Positions 1 to 8,181 of a DNA stretch of 64,000 nucleotides are shown here, piece by piece. The position numbers and the translations under genes were made by a program. Every line of letters begins with the position of its first letter. Position 1 is the stretch's first letter. The notes beneath the pieces are model-generated. The model had not been told where the DNA came from and made no database searches. It was given only the letters and a program-made list of their open reading frames with translations. Source of the DNA: Streptomyces sp. NBC_01471 (GTDB taxonomy: Bacteria; Actinomycetota; Actinomycetes; Streptomycetales; Streptomycetaceae); assembly GCF_041438865.1 (NCBI RefSeq), contig NZ_CP109450.1:186001-250000 (forward strand), given 5' to 3'.

Positions 1-626
1 AGGTCCTTGAGTCGTCCCGGCGTCGCCACGACGACTTCGGCTCCACGGCGCAGTGCGCTGACCTGCCGGCTGATCGGCATTCCGCCGACGACAGTGGTCA
101 GGCGCAGCCTGACCGAGCGGGCGTAGGGGGTGAGAGCGTCAGTCACCTGCTGCGCCAGCTCACGCGTCGGCACGAGAACCAGGGCGAGCGGCTGGCAGGG
201 CTCGGCGCGCTGTCCGGCGGTGCGGGCGAGCAGGGCCAGGCCGAAGGCGAGGGTCTTGCCTGAACCGGTGCGCCCCCGACCGAGGACGTCACGGCCCGCG
301 AGGGTGTTGGGCAGGGTCGCGCCCTGGATCGGGAACGGGATGCGCATGCCTTGCGCGGTCAGTGCGGCCAGCAGCCGCTCGGGCATGTCCAGATCAGCGA
401 ACGCCTCGACGGCGGGCAGCGCGGGGGTGACCGTCTTCGGCAGAGCGAACTCGCCCGAGGCCGCCGAGGGCCGCCGGCCGTGGCCGCCCTGGCGGCTCGG
501 CCCTGCGGAACGCCGCGAGGCGGGCGAGCCGGAGCGGTTGCTCCGCTGCGAACCGGCATCGGAGCCAACGGCGGGGCCGCCGGTACGACGGCTGGAGGAG
601 CGGTTGTTCGTACGTGAGGGGTTCAT
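1..626 (-). CDS. DEAD-box ATP-dependent RNA helicase, N-terminal part (gene runs off the left edge)
   Basis: RNA helicase that would unwind or remodel RNA using ATP. The visible 208 residues begin with a disordered, Arg/Ser/Gly-rich tail (about 1-60), then a Q-motif-like FPIQ near residues 98-101, Walker A GRTGSGKT at 118-125, motif Ia PTRELA at 153-158 and TPGR at 202-205; the DEAD box itself lies outside the window. The ATG at 626 follows an AAGGAAGG ribosome-binding site with ideal spacing. A cold shock protein gene lies upstream on the same strand, so a role in cold or RNA-structure stress is likely (inference). The roughly 260-base stretch between this start and the cold-shock terminator is probably its promoter and leader. 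The helicase class is sure; the exact subfamily is not. Confidence 0.93.
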   Translation of the reverse strand, partial: MNPSRTNNRSSSRRTGGPAVGSDAGSQRSNRSGSPASRRSAGPSRQGGHGRRPSAASGEFALPKTVTPALPAVEAFADLDMPERLLAALTAQGMRIPFPIQGATLPNTLAGRDVLGRGRTGSGKTLAFGLALLARTAGQRAEPCQPLALVLVPTRELAQQVTDALTPYARSVRLRLTTVVGGMPISRQVSALRRGAEVVVATPGRLKD

Positions 627-887
627 TGGAACCTTCCTTGACACGGCACGTATCAAGGAATTCTCGCAGCAGAACAACAGCGCGGGGAATTACAAGAACG
701 AACCGAACGAAATGTGAAATCAAATCTGACCTGCGGCGAATCCGGCGCGAGTGCAGGCGCTACAAAGGCGACGTCATGCCGATAGGAAATTCAGGACGTC
801 TACGGGTACGGTTACAGAGAGGTCCGCATTCCTGAGGAGGGATTCGCGGGCACCGTTGCCGCACAGGGGGAGCCTCAGGAAATGCCC

Positions 888-929
888 GTAGCTGGGGCCC
901 GCACCCCGAGGGATGCGGGCCCCAGCTAC
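888..929 (-). terminator. Terminator hairpin after the cold shock gene
   Basis: A perfect 16-base-pair stem (888-903 with 914-929) and a 10-base loop lie 16 bases past the cold shock stop codon. There is no clear T tract, which is common for Streptomyces terminators. It separates the cold shock gene from the helicase. Confidence 0.8.
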
Positions 930-945
930 GAAGTACGCGTCGGCG

Positions 946-1149
946 TCAGACGGGAACGATGTTCTCGGCCGTCGGGCCCTTCTGGCCCGCCGCGATGTCG
1001 AAGGTCACCTTCTGGCCTTCGAGCAGCTCACGGAAGCCTTGGGCGGCGATGTTCGAAAAGTGCGCGAACACGTCGTCGCCGCCACCGTCCTGCTCGATGA
1101 AACCGAAACCCTTGGCCGCGTTGAACCACTTCACAGTGCCAGACGCCAT
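946..1149 (-). CDS. Cold shock protein (CspA family)
   Basis: Single cold-shock domain of 67 residues, the normal family length, expected to bind single-stranded RNA/DNA in the cytoplasm and act as an RNA chaperone. The RNP1 motif KGFGFI and RNP2 motif VFAHF are intact, and the protein starts [10 protein letters not shown], typical of actinobacterial Csp proteins. The ATG at 1149 has an AAGGAG site 7 bases upstream; a longer reading frame exists upstream but lacks this signal. It lies between a MerR-type regulator and a DEAD-box helicase on the same strand, a sensible cold/RNA-stress group. The long AT-richer leader upstream (1150-1450) would suit post-transcriptional control as seen for other csp genes, but that is inference. 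Confidence 0.97.
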   Translation of the reverse strand: MASGTVKWFNAAKGFGFIEQDGGGDDVFAHFSNIAAQGFRELLEGQKVTFDIAAGQKGPTAENIVPV

Positions 1150-1734
1150 GTCATATCTCCTTGTGGGGCAGTACGCCGGGACCCGCAAGCAACGGATACC
1201 GGGTCGCCGCGATGATGCCCCGCCCGGAGGATAGCCGGAAATACAAAACGCTTCCTACAGCTCAAAATTCCAGTGGAAGCGTTGAAGTTTTTGGGAACCA
1301 CGACTGCAACTGAGATCGACAGTAGCATGCGGTAGTGACCTGCGTACGATTAACAAATCCGCTCTGTTCGCTGTGGTAAACACACTGCCCGCGCGACACA
1401 TTGAACTCTCGTCTCGCGGTCATAGATATTGACCCACCCGTAACGCAACGTTCCAACAAGAGCGCTCGTGCATTACGGCTCAGAGGGCATAACCGTCGCT
1501 GGGGCGCCCCCCCTGTCCGGACCGCGGCCCATCAGCCCGTATGCCGGTACCGAAGTAGATCAAGGCCGCGCAGCGCTGCTGCTGCGCGGCCTGTCGCAAG
1601 CGCCCGGATCCCACCGCCAACGCCTGCCGGCCGCCGCCCACCGTTTGTGGCGCACCAGTCGATGAGCAGCCTGGCGGGACAGCTGCACGCTCCAATGTGC
1701 GGGCCGTGATGGTCGGGCGTGGGGACTCTGCGCC
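1150..1734. other. Non-coding stretch between the MerR-type gene and the cold shock gene
   Basis: No convincing gene. The part nearest the cold shock gene (about 1150-1450) is less GC-rich than the surroundings and probably carries its promoter and 5' leader. The distal part holds the terminator at 1563-1592. Confidence 0.6.
1563..1592 (-). terminator. Terminator hairpin after the MerR-type gene
   Basis: A perfect 12-base-pair stem (1563-1574 with 1581-1592) and a 6-base loop lie about 140 bases downstream of the MerR-type stop codon. Confidence 0.6.
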
Positions 1735-2073
1735 TCAGCCTGTGGTCGTCCGGTTCTCCGACTCAGAGCCGCGACGGTATTCGGCGTTGATGCGCTGGGC
1801 CTCTTCGAGCTGGTCTTCGAGGATGACGATGCGGCAGGCGGCCTCGATGGGAGTGCCCTGGTCGACGAGTTCCCGCGCTCGGGCGGCGATACGCAGCTGG
1901 TAGCGGGAGTAGCGACGGTGGCCGCCTTCGGAGCGCAGCGGGGTGATGAGGCGGGCTTCACCGACAGCGCGGAGAAAGCCCTGCGTGGTACCGAGCATCT
2001 CGGCGGCCCGGCCCATCGTGTAAGCGGGATAGTCATCGTCATCGAGACGGCCGAACGAGTCGTCTGCTGTCAT
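1735..2073 (-). CDS. MerR-type helix-turn-helix transcriptional regulator
   Basis: Short DNA-binding regulator of 112 residues. An acidic N-terminus (SFGRLDDDDYPAY) leads into a MerR winged helix: TMGRAAEMLG, then the second helix and the LRSEGGHRRYSRYQL wing, followed by a helical tail (LEDQLEEAQRINAEYRR) that could dimerise. There is no effector-binding C-terminal domain and no metal-binding cysteines. The ATG at 2073 is preceded by AGAGGTG; the upstream extension of the frame has no such signal. It is first in a cold-shock block, and a strong hairpin lies in its own leader (2100-2131). Target genes are unknown; the neighbouring cold shock and helicase genes are candidates. Confidence 0.9.
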   Translation of the reverse strand: MTADDSFGRLDDDDYPAYTMGRAAEMLGTTQGFLRAVGEARLITPLRSEGGHRRYSRYQLRIAARARELVDQGTPIEAACRIVILEDQLEEAQRINAEYRRGSESENRTTTG

Positions 2074-2099
2074 TTGCACCTCTCTATGGAACGCGTGGA

Positions 2100-2131
2100 G
2101 GGGCCCGAGTGCCGTATGGCACCCGGGCCCC
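2100..2131 (-). promoter_or_regulatory. Strong hairpin in the leader of the MerR-type gene
   Basis: Inverted repeat 2100-2113 with 2118-2131 (13 of 14 pairs, GTAT loop), 27 bases upstream of the start codon and just outside the ribosome-binding site. It could be a terminator of upstream transcription or a leader element controlling this gene. Confidence 0.55.
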
Positions 2132-3035
2132 GAAGGAACTGCTACACCATCTGCCGACCCTGGTACTGCGCCGGCCTTCTGTTTCCGCGTGCACGCCCGG
2201 GAGAGGGCGTGGATTGCGGGGATCGCGGTTGCTTGACCGGAGACCACCTCACTATCGATGTCCTGCGGTACCCGGGCTCAACACTCCGCCCGGGCGATCC
2301 TGATGGCGCCTGATTCCTCCGTTCTTCCCTCTGGAAACAATCACTTACCTACTGCTGATACTGCTGCTCTGTGGCCTGTGACAGCGCCACTCTTCGACAG
2401 CCAGCCCCGTCGCCCGTCCTGCGTCTGCTCTGGCTTGGAACCCCACTGCCGAACTTCCCGGTGCGCGCGCCCGCAGCCGACGCCTTCACCGAGGTACTGC
2501 TCAACCAACTCACTGCTGGGTAACGCACTTGCGGGTCCTGCCACTGCGTGAACTGCGGTACTGCTCTCGGCGGCCCCTGATCACTGCGGGCTACCCGGTC
2601 CGGTCGTCAGTCCCGTCGCCGTCCTGCAACAAACCTGGCTTCGAAACTCCACCACCGCACCGTCCTGCGAACTGCAACTGCGGATACCGCTGCCCAGCAG
2701 TTCATCTCTGCCGGGCCCTGCTGTCTCTCTGGGTTACGAGAGAAACCATAACCACACCAGCGCCCAATGTCTACTCCGGCCGTCATAGATTTACGAGGCC
2801 CAGGTGGAGAGATAGTCGGCCTCGGTCACGGGACGGGTGCGTGGCGGCGCCGCTCCAGCCAGGCTCCCCCACTCCGACCTGGCCGTGACGCAGGTCTCGA
2901 CGCCACGAATGCCGCAGCTGTCCCGTCTGGTCATGCGGATGACCCCTCAGGACGCACGCCACAGCCGGAGCCTGCCCGGCGTGACCTCCCGGGCAGTCGG
3001 AAGGGCCAAGCGGTCGGGCCAGTCCTGGGCGTGGC
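2132..3035. other. Long stretch without a recognisable gene
   Basis: About 900 bases upstream of the MerR-type gene and downstream of the beta-helix gene. Open frames on both strands lack ribosome-binding sites and recognisable domains. The section 2347-2690 is unusual for repeating ACTGC about eleven times (see findings). A promoter for the MerR-type gene is expected in its left part. Confidence 0.5.
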
Positions 3036-3881
3036 TCAGGCGGTGCAGCCCGGTACCGAAGGGGCGCTGCTCACACAGTTGTTGGGGGTGTTGCCGCTGA
3101 TGGGGGAGGTAGTGAGAGTGATGGTGCCGTTCTGGCGGTAGACACCTCCGGCTGTTTGGGCGTGATTGGCGGAGACCGGGGTGCTGGTCAGAGTGGTCGC
3201 CGTCGAGTTGACGGCTGCGATGCCACCACCCGTGGCCATGGAGGTGTTGTTCTTGATGGCGCTGCTGGTGGTGGTCAGCGAGCCACGGGTCCCGTTGTAG
3301 ATGCCTCCGCCCTGGTCGGTGGCGGAGTTGCCGGAGACGCTGCTGTTTGTGAAGGTCGCCGCCGCGCCCTTGGCCGGGGCCGTGATGTTCGTGTTCGCGA
3401 GCGCGCCGCCTCTGCCCTGGGCAGTGTTGCCGGTCAGGGCGCTGGCAGTGAGAGTGACGGCTCCGTAGTTGAGGATGCCGCCTCCGTTCGTGGCGGCCTT
3501 GCCGTTGTTCAGAGTGGTGTTGCCCTTGAGTGTGAGGCTGCCGGTGGCGGCGACTTTGGCGATGCGGAAGGCCGCTGTACCGGGGGCCGTTGAGCGGGTG
3601 ATGGTGTCGGTGTCGCCCGTCAGGGTGATGGCGGTGGTGATGACCGGCAGGGCGTTCGGACCGTCAGCGTCGCTGCTGTGGGACGTGGCGATGGTGTAGG
3701 TGCAGTGGGACGCGAGGACCACGTTGCCACCGCCGGCGTTGTTGGCCGCGTTGATGGCGGAGATGAGCGCGGTCTCCGTGCAGGCAGCCGCTGCCTGTGC
3801 CGTGAAGGGCGTGAGCGCGGCCGTGGCCCCGGTCAGCACGAAGGCCACGACGAAGGCCGGGACAGTGCGGGCTTGTTGCAT
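3036..3881 (-). CDS. Secreted Gly/Asn/Thr-repeat protein, probable right-handed beta-helix
   Basis: Exported protein of 281 residues. A signal peptide (VPAFVVAFVLTGATAAL, ending near TAQAAAA) is followed by imperfect repeats of about 20-25 residues built on GGGI-N/Y-G...TLT-S...N-G/T. This pattern is typical of polymorphic-membrane-protein-like or pectate-lyase-like beta-helices. No catalytic residues can be assigned. The ATG at 3881 starts one base after the stop of the upstream Ala-rich gene, so the two are surely co-transcribed and probably translationally coupled; a longer in-frame start overlapping that gene is unlikely. It probably acts on the cell surface as an adhesive or structural protein; enzymatic activity on a polysaccharide is the alternative. 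Confidence 0.85.
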   Translation of the reverse strand: MQQARTVPAFVVAFVLTGATAALTPFTAQAAAACTETALISAINAANNAGGGNVVLASHCTYTIATSHSSDADGPNALPVITTAITLTGDTDTITRSTAPGTAAFRIAKVAATGSLTLKGNTTLNNGKAATNGGGILNYGAVTLTASALTGNTAQGRGGALANTNITAPAKGAAATFTNSSVSGNSATDQGGGIYNGTRGSLTTTSSAIKNNTSMATGGGIAAVNSTATTLTSTPVSANHAQTAGGVYRQNGTITLTTSPISGNTPNNCVSSAPSVPGCTA

Positions 3882-3882
3882 A

Positions 3883-4293
3883 TCAGGATGCCGCGCATGC
3901 GGTGACGGCCGCCTTGGTGGCTGCTGCCGCCGTAGTGGTCGCCGCGACGGTCGCGTTCGCGGAAGTGACCGCCGCTGCCGTGGCGGCTGTGGCGGTGGCG
4001 GCTGTTTTCGCGAGGGCGTCGGGAGCGTCGCTGGCCGCAATGGCTGCCGCCACCGCCTTGGCCGCAGCCGCCGCGGTCGCCGCGTCGGATTTGGCGACGT
4101 CGGCAGCTGCCGCCGCGTTGGCCACGGCTGCCGCGGCGGCGGTGGTCGAGGCCGCGCAGGCCACGGGATCAGGCAGGACGCGCCCCGCCCGTACCGGAGC
4201 CGTAGCGGGAGTGCCGGTGTCAGCCTGTGCCACGCCCCCGGCCACCAGGGCAGCGGCGGCGAAGGAGGCGACAGCGATGTGGTGAAGCTTCAT
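3883..4293 (-). CDS. Secreted, extremely alanine-rich protein
   Basis: Small exported protein of 136 residues. A signal peptide MKLHHIAVASFAAAALVAGG cleaved near AQA is followed by a mature part dominated by Ala with Thr, Lys, Asp and Val. It has a heptad-like rhythm (for example ATAAAAAKAVAAAIAAS) and would form long Ala-rich helices. Two cysteines remain, one near the mature N-terminus (VACAAS) and one at the C-terminus (TACAAS), and could form a disulfide bond. The start at 4293 follows an AGGGG site. It is first of a two-gene operon with the beta-helix protein. No family is recognised; helical surface filament, stalk or hydrophobic coat are possibilities. Function unknown. Confidence 0.75.
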   Translation of the reverse strand: MKLHHIAVASFAAAALVAGGVAQADTGTPATAPVRAGRVLPDPVACAASTTAAAAAVANAAAAADVAKSDAATAAAAAKAVAAAIAASDAPDALAKTAATATAATAAAVTSANATVAATTTAAAATKAAVTACAAS

Positions 4294-4758
4294 GGAGGAA
4301 ACCCCTGTCGGGAGATAAGGGTGGGCCCACTGGATCCGGCTAGGAATCAACCGGCCCCCCGGAACCACCGAGGCAGGAACCGAAACGGCTCTCACCCGAA
4401 GAAGAACACCTGCTACCGCCGGTGTCCGTTCGGCAACCGGCCGCACCCCGCCCCTCAGGACACCCCGGAGCTACAGAGCCGACTGAGCTGAAACACCTGA
4501 TCAAGCGCCCTGGCCTCGATGCGGACGAGCCGTTCGGCCGCCCGCTCGCCGGTCTACTCCAGTTCTCCTCGTACGAGTGTCACTGGAATGCCGACAGCGA
4601 AGCGGAACCGACCGTGTCCACCACCGAACGGACAGCGACGAGTTCTGCATTGTGCCCGGCCACCATGAGTGCCCCTGCCCTTCCGCTCTGTCGCACGTCT
4701 CTTCGGGGGAGCCTCCGACAGCACACATGGGCACGACTGACCGTCCAAGCCTCCCAAA
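4294..4758. other. Stretch upstream of the secreted-protein operon with no gene
   Basis: No supported gene. The section next to 4293 is expected to hold the promoter of the two secreted-protein genes. Confidence 0.5.
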
Positions 4759-4795
4759 AAGCCCCGGGCCGGCTCACCGAGCCGGCCCGGGGCTT
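4759..4795 (-). terminator. Rho-independent terminator for the small membrane peptide gene
   Basis: A perfect 17-base-pair stem (4759-4775 with 4779-4795) and a 3-base loop; read on the minus strand it is followed by a run of five T. It lies about 220 bases beyond the stop of the DUF6131-like gene. A classic intrinsic terminator and one of the clearest in the window. Confidence 0.85.
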
Positions 4796-5012
4796 CGCAA
4801 ATGGAAGACTGCGCCCTCGCACGCTCTTACGGGGCTTGACCGAACCCCTCGAATTTGTCTACGGACAAGTCAGCCTGCACAGACACTTCGAGGTCATCGG
4901 CTACTGCGGTCACAGGCCCCTGGAACTGACAACCAGAGGGCGCACTCACGCGCGACGCTCCACCGAGGTGCGCTCTGCGCACCGAGTCCCGGTGGGCGAC
5001 ATTCGACCTCGT

Positions 5013-5168
5013 TCACCAGTAGTGCCGGCGTCCTCCGACCGCACGGCCCACCGCGCCCAGAACCCAGAGGGCCGCCCCGATTACCGCCAGGATGATTCCG
5101 ATGGTCCACAGAATGCCCAGCCCGGTCACCAGACCGACGATGAGGAGAATGACTCCGAGAATGATCAC
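5013..5168 (-). CDS. Small hydrophobic membrane peptide (DUF6131-like)
   Basis: A 51-residue protein starting MIILGVILLIVG. It has two predicted membrane helices (about 1-18 and 20-43) with a Gly-rich packing face, and ends in a positively charged tail GGRRHYW. This composition, length and C-terminus match a small family (DUF6131) widespread in Streptomyces. The GTG at 5168 is 6 bases after GGAGG; a GTG three bases earlier is too close to that site. The gene stands alone, with its own terminator at 4759-4795. Function unknown; a small membrane stress protein or regulator of a membrane complex is possible. Confidence 0.8.
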   Translation of the reverse strand: MIILGVILLIVGLVTGLGILWTIGIILAVIGAALWVLGAVGRAVGGRRHYW

Positions 5169-5230
5169 CACGAACCTCCGATCACGGAGCGCCCATTTCC
5201 TAAGTCAATAATGCACCCATTTTGTGCGTT

Positions 5231-5391
5231 TCTGTTCTCAGCACGAGGACTGCTGTTCTGCGGCACGGTCCATACCGTGCCGCAGAACGTCACAGGCATG
5301 CTGGAACTCGTCCATCGCCGGGCAGCCTCCCCCGGCGGGATGCCGCAGGGGCCACGACGGGACGCTGATATCGGCGATCTGGCGCTTCATC
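5231..5391 (-). pseudogene. Remnant of an FUSC/aromatic-acid exporter C-terminus
   Basis: Read on the minus strand, this segment encodes MDEFQHACDVLRHGMDRA followed by a stop at 5238. The intact exporter at 6800-8044 ends with the closely related MHEFQYTCDILQHGVDHR. Nucleotide similarity continues upstream to about 5391 but needs a one-base deletion near 5311, which shifts the frame, and the rest of the gene is missing. The remnant includes a perfect 15-base-pair inverted repeat (5255-5269 with 5274-5288) that the intact copy lacks. It lies just upstream of the phosphatase gene, while the intact copy lies just downstream of it, in the same orientation. Confidence 0.75.
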
Positions 5392-5506
5392 GGCCGCCGC
5401 CCACCAGTGCGCCTGGTTCCGGCCCAGGGTCCCGGAACTCCGACGGGTATTGCAGATACTGCTGAGGAGTGCCAAGCGAAAAGGAAGAAGAGAGGCGTAA
5501 GGCGTC

Positions 5507-6655
5507 ATGGCTGAGGAGGACCCGCTTCCCGGACTGCTGAGAGCGGCAGAGGAGGCAACACCGGTGGAATCGGTCGATGTGGTCGCCGATGACCTGCGCA
5601 GACACTTCGGCGCCGAGTCGGTGTCGTTCCTCATCGTGGACTTCACCGGGAAGGCGGTGGTCCGGCTGACGACCGTCGGGAGCGTCGAGTCCGGATTCGA
5701 GGCTGAACGCATTGACTTGTTCGGCAGCGACTATGAGCAGGTGGTGCGTAATCAACGGCCTCATCAGGAAGTGGTCGCACGCGGGGTTCGGGTGATTGCT
5801 CCGGTCACGAACCGCGGAGACGCCATCGGACTGCTGGAGCTGACCCTGCCCACTTCCCCAGGGGGGCGGGTGCTGCGGGCAGTGGAGGAAGCTGCCCGCG
5901 CGCTGGCTTATATCGTGATCACCAATCAGCGCTTCACCGACCTTTACACCTGGGGCAAACGGACCGCGCGCCTCAGTCTTGCCGCGGAGATCCAGCACCA
6001 GCTGCTGCCTACGTCACTGTCCTGCGAAACGGCCGAATTCGCTCTCTCCAGTTCCCTGGAGCCTGCCGCGTCCATCAGCGGTGACACCTTCGACTTCACC
6101 CTCGACCGGGACACTCTCCACTTGTCGATGACCGATCCCATGGGACACGACATCAACGCCTCCATGATCGCCACCATTCTGATGGGCGCTCTGCGCGGTG
6201 CCCGCCGCGCCGGCGCGGACATCGCCGAACAGGCCCGCCAAGCCGACCGGGCTCTTCTTGACTACGACGCCGGACACGCCACGGGCCAACTCGTACGTAT
6301 CGATCTCCGCGACGGACACACCCAGCTCGTCAACGCCGGCCACCCCTGGCCGCTCAGGGTTCGTGCCGGACGTGTTGAGGAACTCTGCCTGGCGGTCGAC
6401 TCACCGTTCGGCCTGCTCCTTCCTCACACTTTCCGGGTTCAGATCCTGGAACTTCTCCCTGGTGACCGTCTGGTCATGTTCACCGACGGTCTGCTCGAAC
6501 GCGGCGCCGCGACCGTCGACCTGGCCGGCATTTTGAGGAACTCGCAGGAACTCCATCCCCGAGAGGCCGCGCTGGCCCTCACCCAAGCGGCGCTGGACGC
6601 CAATAACGGCGAGCTGCAGGACGACGCCACCGTCATGGTCCTGGACTGGCATTGA
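5507..6655 (+). CDS. SpoIIE-type PP2C serine/threonine phosphatase with an N-terminal sensor-like region
   Basis: Protein phosphatase of 382 residues, expected to dephosphorylate an anti-sigma-factor antagonist and so tune a stress sigma factor. Residues about 20-145 form a GAF-like sensor region, followed by a linker helix (TARLSLAAEIQHQLLP) and the PP2C domain. Metal-binding motifs are SGDTFDF at 191-197, DPMGHD at 210-215 and a C-terminal DDATVMVLDW. GD and DxMGHD replace the textbook GGD and DxxGHG, a variation I believe is found in a Streptomyces subgroup, so the enzyme is probably active. The ATG follows an AGAGAGG/AAGG-rich leader. The gene is flanked on both sides by exporter C-terminus sequences. 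Confidence 0.92.
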   Translation: MAEEDPLPGLLRAAEEATPVESVDVVADDLRRHFGAESVSFLIVDFTGKAVVRLTTVGSVESGFEAERIDLFGSDYEQVVRNQRPHQEVVARGVRVIAPVTNRGDAIGLLELTLPTSPGGRVLRAVEEAARALAYIVITNQRFTDLYTWGKRTARLSLAAEIQHQLLPTSLSCETAEFALSSSLEPAASISGDTFDFTLDRDTLHLSMTDPMGHDINASMIATILMGALRGARRAGADIAEQARQADRALLDYDAGHATGQLVRIDLRDGHTQLVNAGHPWPLRVRAGRVEELCLAVDSPFGLLLPHTFRVQILELLPGDRLVMFTDGLLERGAATVDLAGILRNSQELHPREAALALTQAALDANNGELQDDATVMVLDWH

Positions 6656-6799
6656 ACTTCGAGCCGCTCTTCCGAGCCGCTGGACAGGGGACTGTTCCGG
6701 GAGAGCAGAGCGTGAGAGCCGGCGGCAGGAGCAGCCGATGCGGAGAATATCGGCCTACTCCTGGAATGCGCTCCGGCCACTGCCCGCACTGTGCAGTTC

Positions 6800-8044
6800 T
6801 CAGCGGCGCGAGGACTTCTGCTGTGCGCGATGATCGACGCCGTGCTGCAGGATGTCGCAGGTGTACTGGAATTCGTGCATCAGCCGGGCTGCTTCCGCCA
6901 GGAGAATGCCGTAGGGGTACGACGGGTCGCTGATACGCAGCGAGCCGGCCTGCGCATCCTTGGCAAGCTGTTGATAGACCTCCTGGGCCTCGCTCGCGGC
7001 CTTGCACAGTTGCTTGGCCTGGTCCGTGAGGCGGTCTTCGTCGATTTCGATGAAGAGGCCGGTGATGTGGGCGAGGGAGGCCAGCAGGTCACCGTAGGCG
7101 TGGTAGAAGCGGCGTTGTTCCTGACCGGTGCGCTCGTCCTCATCCTGCTCCTGGTCGAGGCTGCGGGTCATCGACGCGACCTGGTAGGACACGCGCTCCA
7201 GTGCGTCGACCACTGCCTGGTAGCCGTCGAAGGTGACGTGGTGGCCGTGTTTGCGGCGGAACAGCTGGCGGGGGTTGTAGTAGATGCTCTCCCGCGCGGT
7301 GTTCACCGACGACTGGGCCTGAGCGACGATGGAGCCCAGGGATGCGGCGCGCCGGCGCCAGTGCGCGGTGCGTTCCTTCTCCAGTCCCTCCTCTTCCTTC
7401 AGGGCGGGGTAGATGTCGCTGATCAGGTCGCACAGCGACTGGGCAAGGGTGTGGATCCCGTATTCGGCGCTGCGGTAGCGCAGCGGCGGCAGTACAAGCA
7501 GGTTGACGAGGACGCCCACGCCGCATCCGATGAAGACGAGCAGGATGATCTGGCCGAGCTGCGTGAGTGCCTGTCCCGAACTGGACGCGGATACGTAAGT
7601 AGAGAAGGCAAAGAGGGCCGCTGTGGCTACCTGGGGGCCCTGGGAACCCAGTGGCCGCCACCGGCCGATACTCAGCGCGACCAGGGCCACCAGAGCGAAC
7701 GTCAGCAGATCGGGGCCGGCCAGCAGGCCGAGCGCGGCCTGCAGCGCCACACCTGCTGACACGGCTCCGACGTAGCGCAGCGCCTGCGTCACCGACTGGT
7801 ACACCGTGACCTGCATGATCAGGATCGCGGAGAACGGGGCGAAGGCCGGGGACACCGCGTGCATCACGTCGTAGGCGATCAGCCAGGAGATGGTGGCGGC
7901 GAGGGTGCTCTTCCCGATCAGTTCCAGGGTGTGCCGCTCGTGACCGTCCGAACCCGCTGCCCGCCGCAGCCACTGCCTCACCCGGGCGGACCGGCCCTGC
8001 GCCGCTGCCCGGGCCCTTGGGGGCGATGCCGCTGACTGTGCCAT
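6800..8044 (-). CDS. FUSC / aromatic-acid exporter family membrane protein
   Basis: Membrane protein of 414 residues. Its N-terminal half has six hydrophobic helices (about 35-185, starting LELIGKSTLAATISWLIAYD). The C-terminal cytoplasmic half is long, charged and helical (about 190-414), including EQDEDERTGQEQRRFYHAYGD. This architecture is the ArAE/FUSC family, thought to export aromatic acids or related small molecules. I chose the ATG at 8044 because AGGAG lies 6 bases upstream; another ATG at 8050 directly abuts that site. The gene converges on the phosphatase. Substrate cannot be read from sequence. A decayed copy of its 3' end lies at 5231-5391. Confidence 0.88.
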   Translation of the reverse strand: MAQSAASPPRARAAAQGRSARVRQWLRRAAGSDGHERHTLELIGKSTLAATISWLIAYDVMHAVSPAFAPFSAILIMQVTVYQSVTQALRYVGAVSAGVALQAALGLLAGPDLLTFALVALVALSIGRWRPLGSQGPQVATAALFAFSTYVSASSSGQALTQLGQIILLVFIGCGVGVLVNLLVLPPLRYRSAEYGIHTLAQSLCDLISDIYPALKEEEGLEKERTAHWRRRAASLGSIVAQAQSSVNTARESIYYNPRQLFRRKHGHHVTFDGYQAVVDALERVSYQVASMTRSLDQEQDEDERTGQEQRRFYHAYGDLLASLAHITGLFIEIDEDRLTDQAKQLCKAASEAQEVYQQLAKDAQAGSLRISDPSYPYGILLAEAARLMHEFQYTCDILQHGVDHRAQQKSSRR

Positions 8045-8181
8045 TCCCATCTCCTGACCAACGCCGTGTCCACTCGGTTCCCGGTCCCCGGCTACCCCGC
8101 TCCCCCGTCCGCACCCATATGTGAGCAACCCGCACGACGACCTCACCCAGTTGAACAGGCATGGAGGCCAGCACCCCGCTT

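Noticed and set aside
2529..2888. 119-codon plus-strand frame in the ACTGC-rich stretch
   Set aside because: Cys/Pro/Arg-rich composition, no start signal and no recognisable fold; treated as non-coding.
5255..5288. Perfect 15-base-pair hairpin as a terminator before the phosphatase gene
   Set aside because: It falls inside the exporter remnant, has no T tract on either strand, and ends no intact gene, so it is described with the remnant instead.
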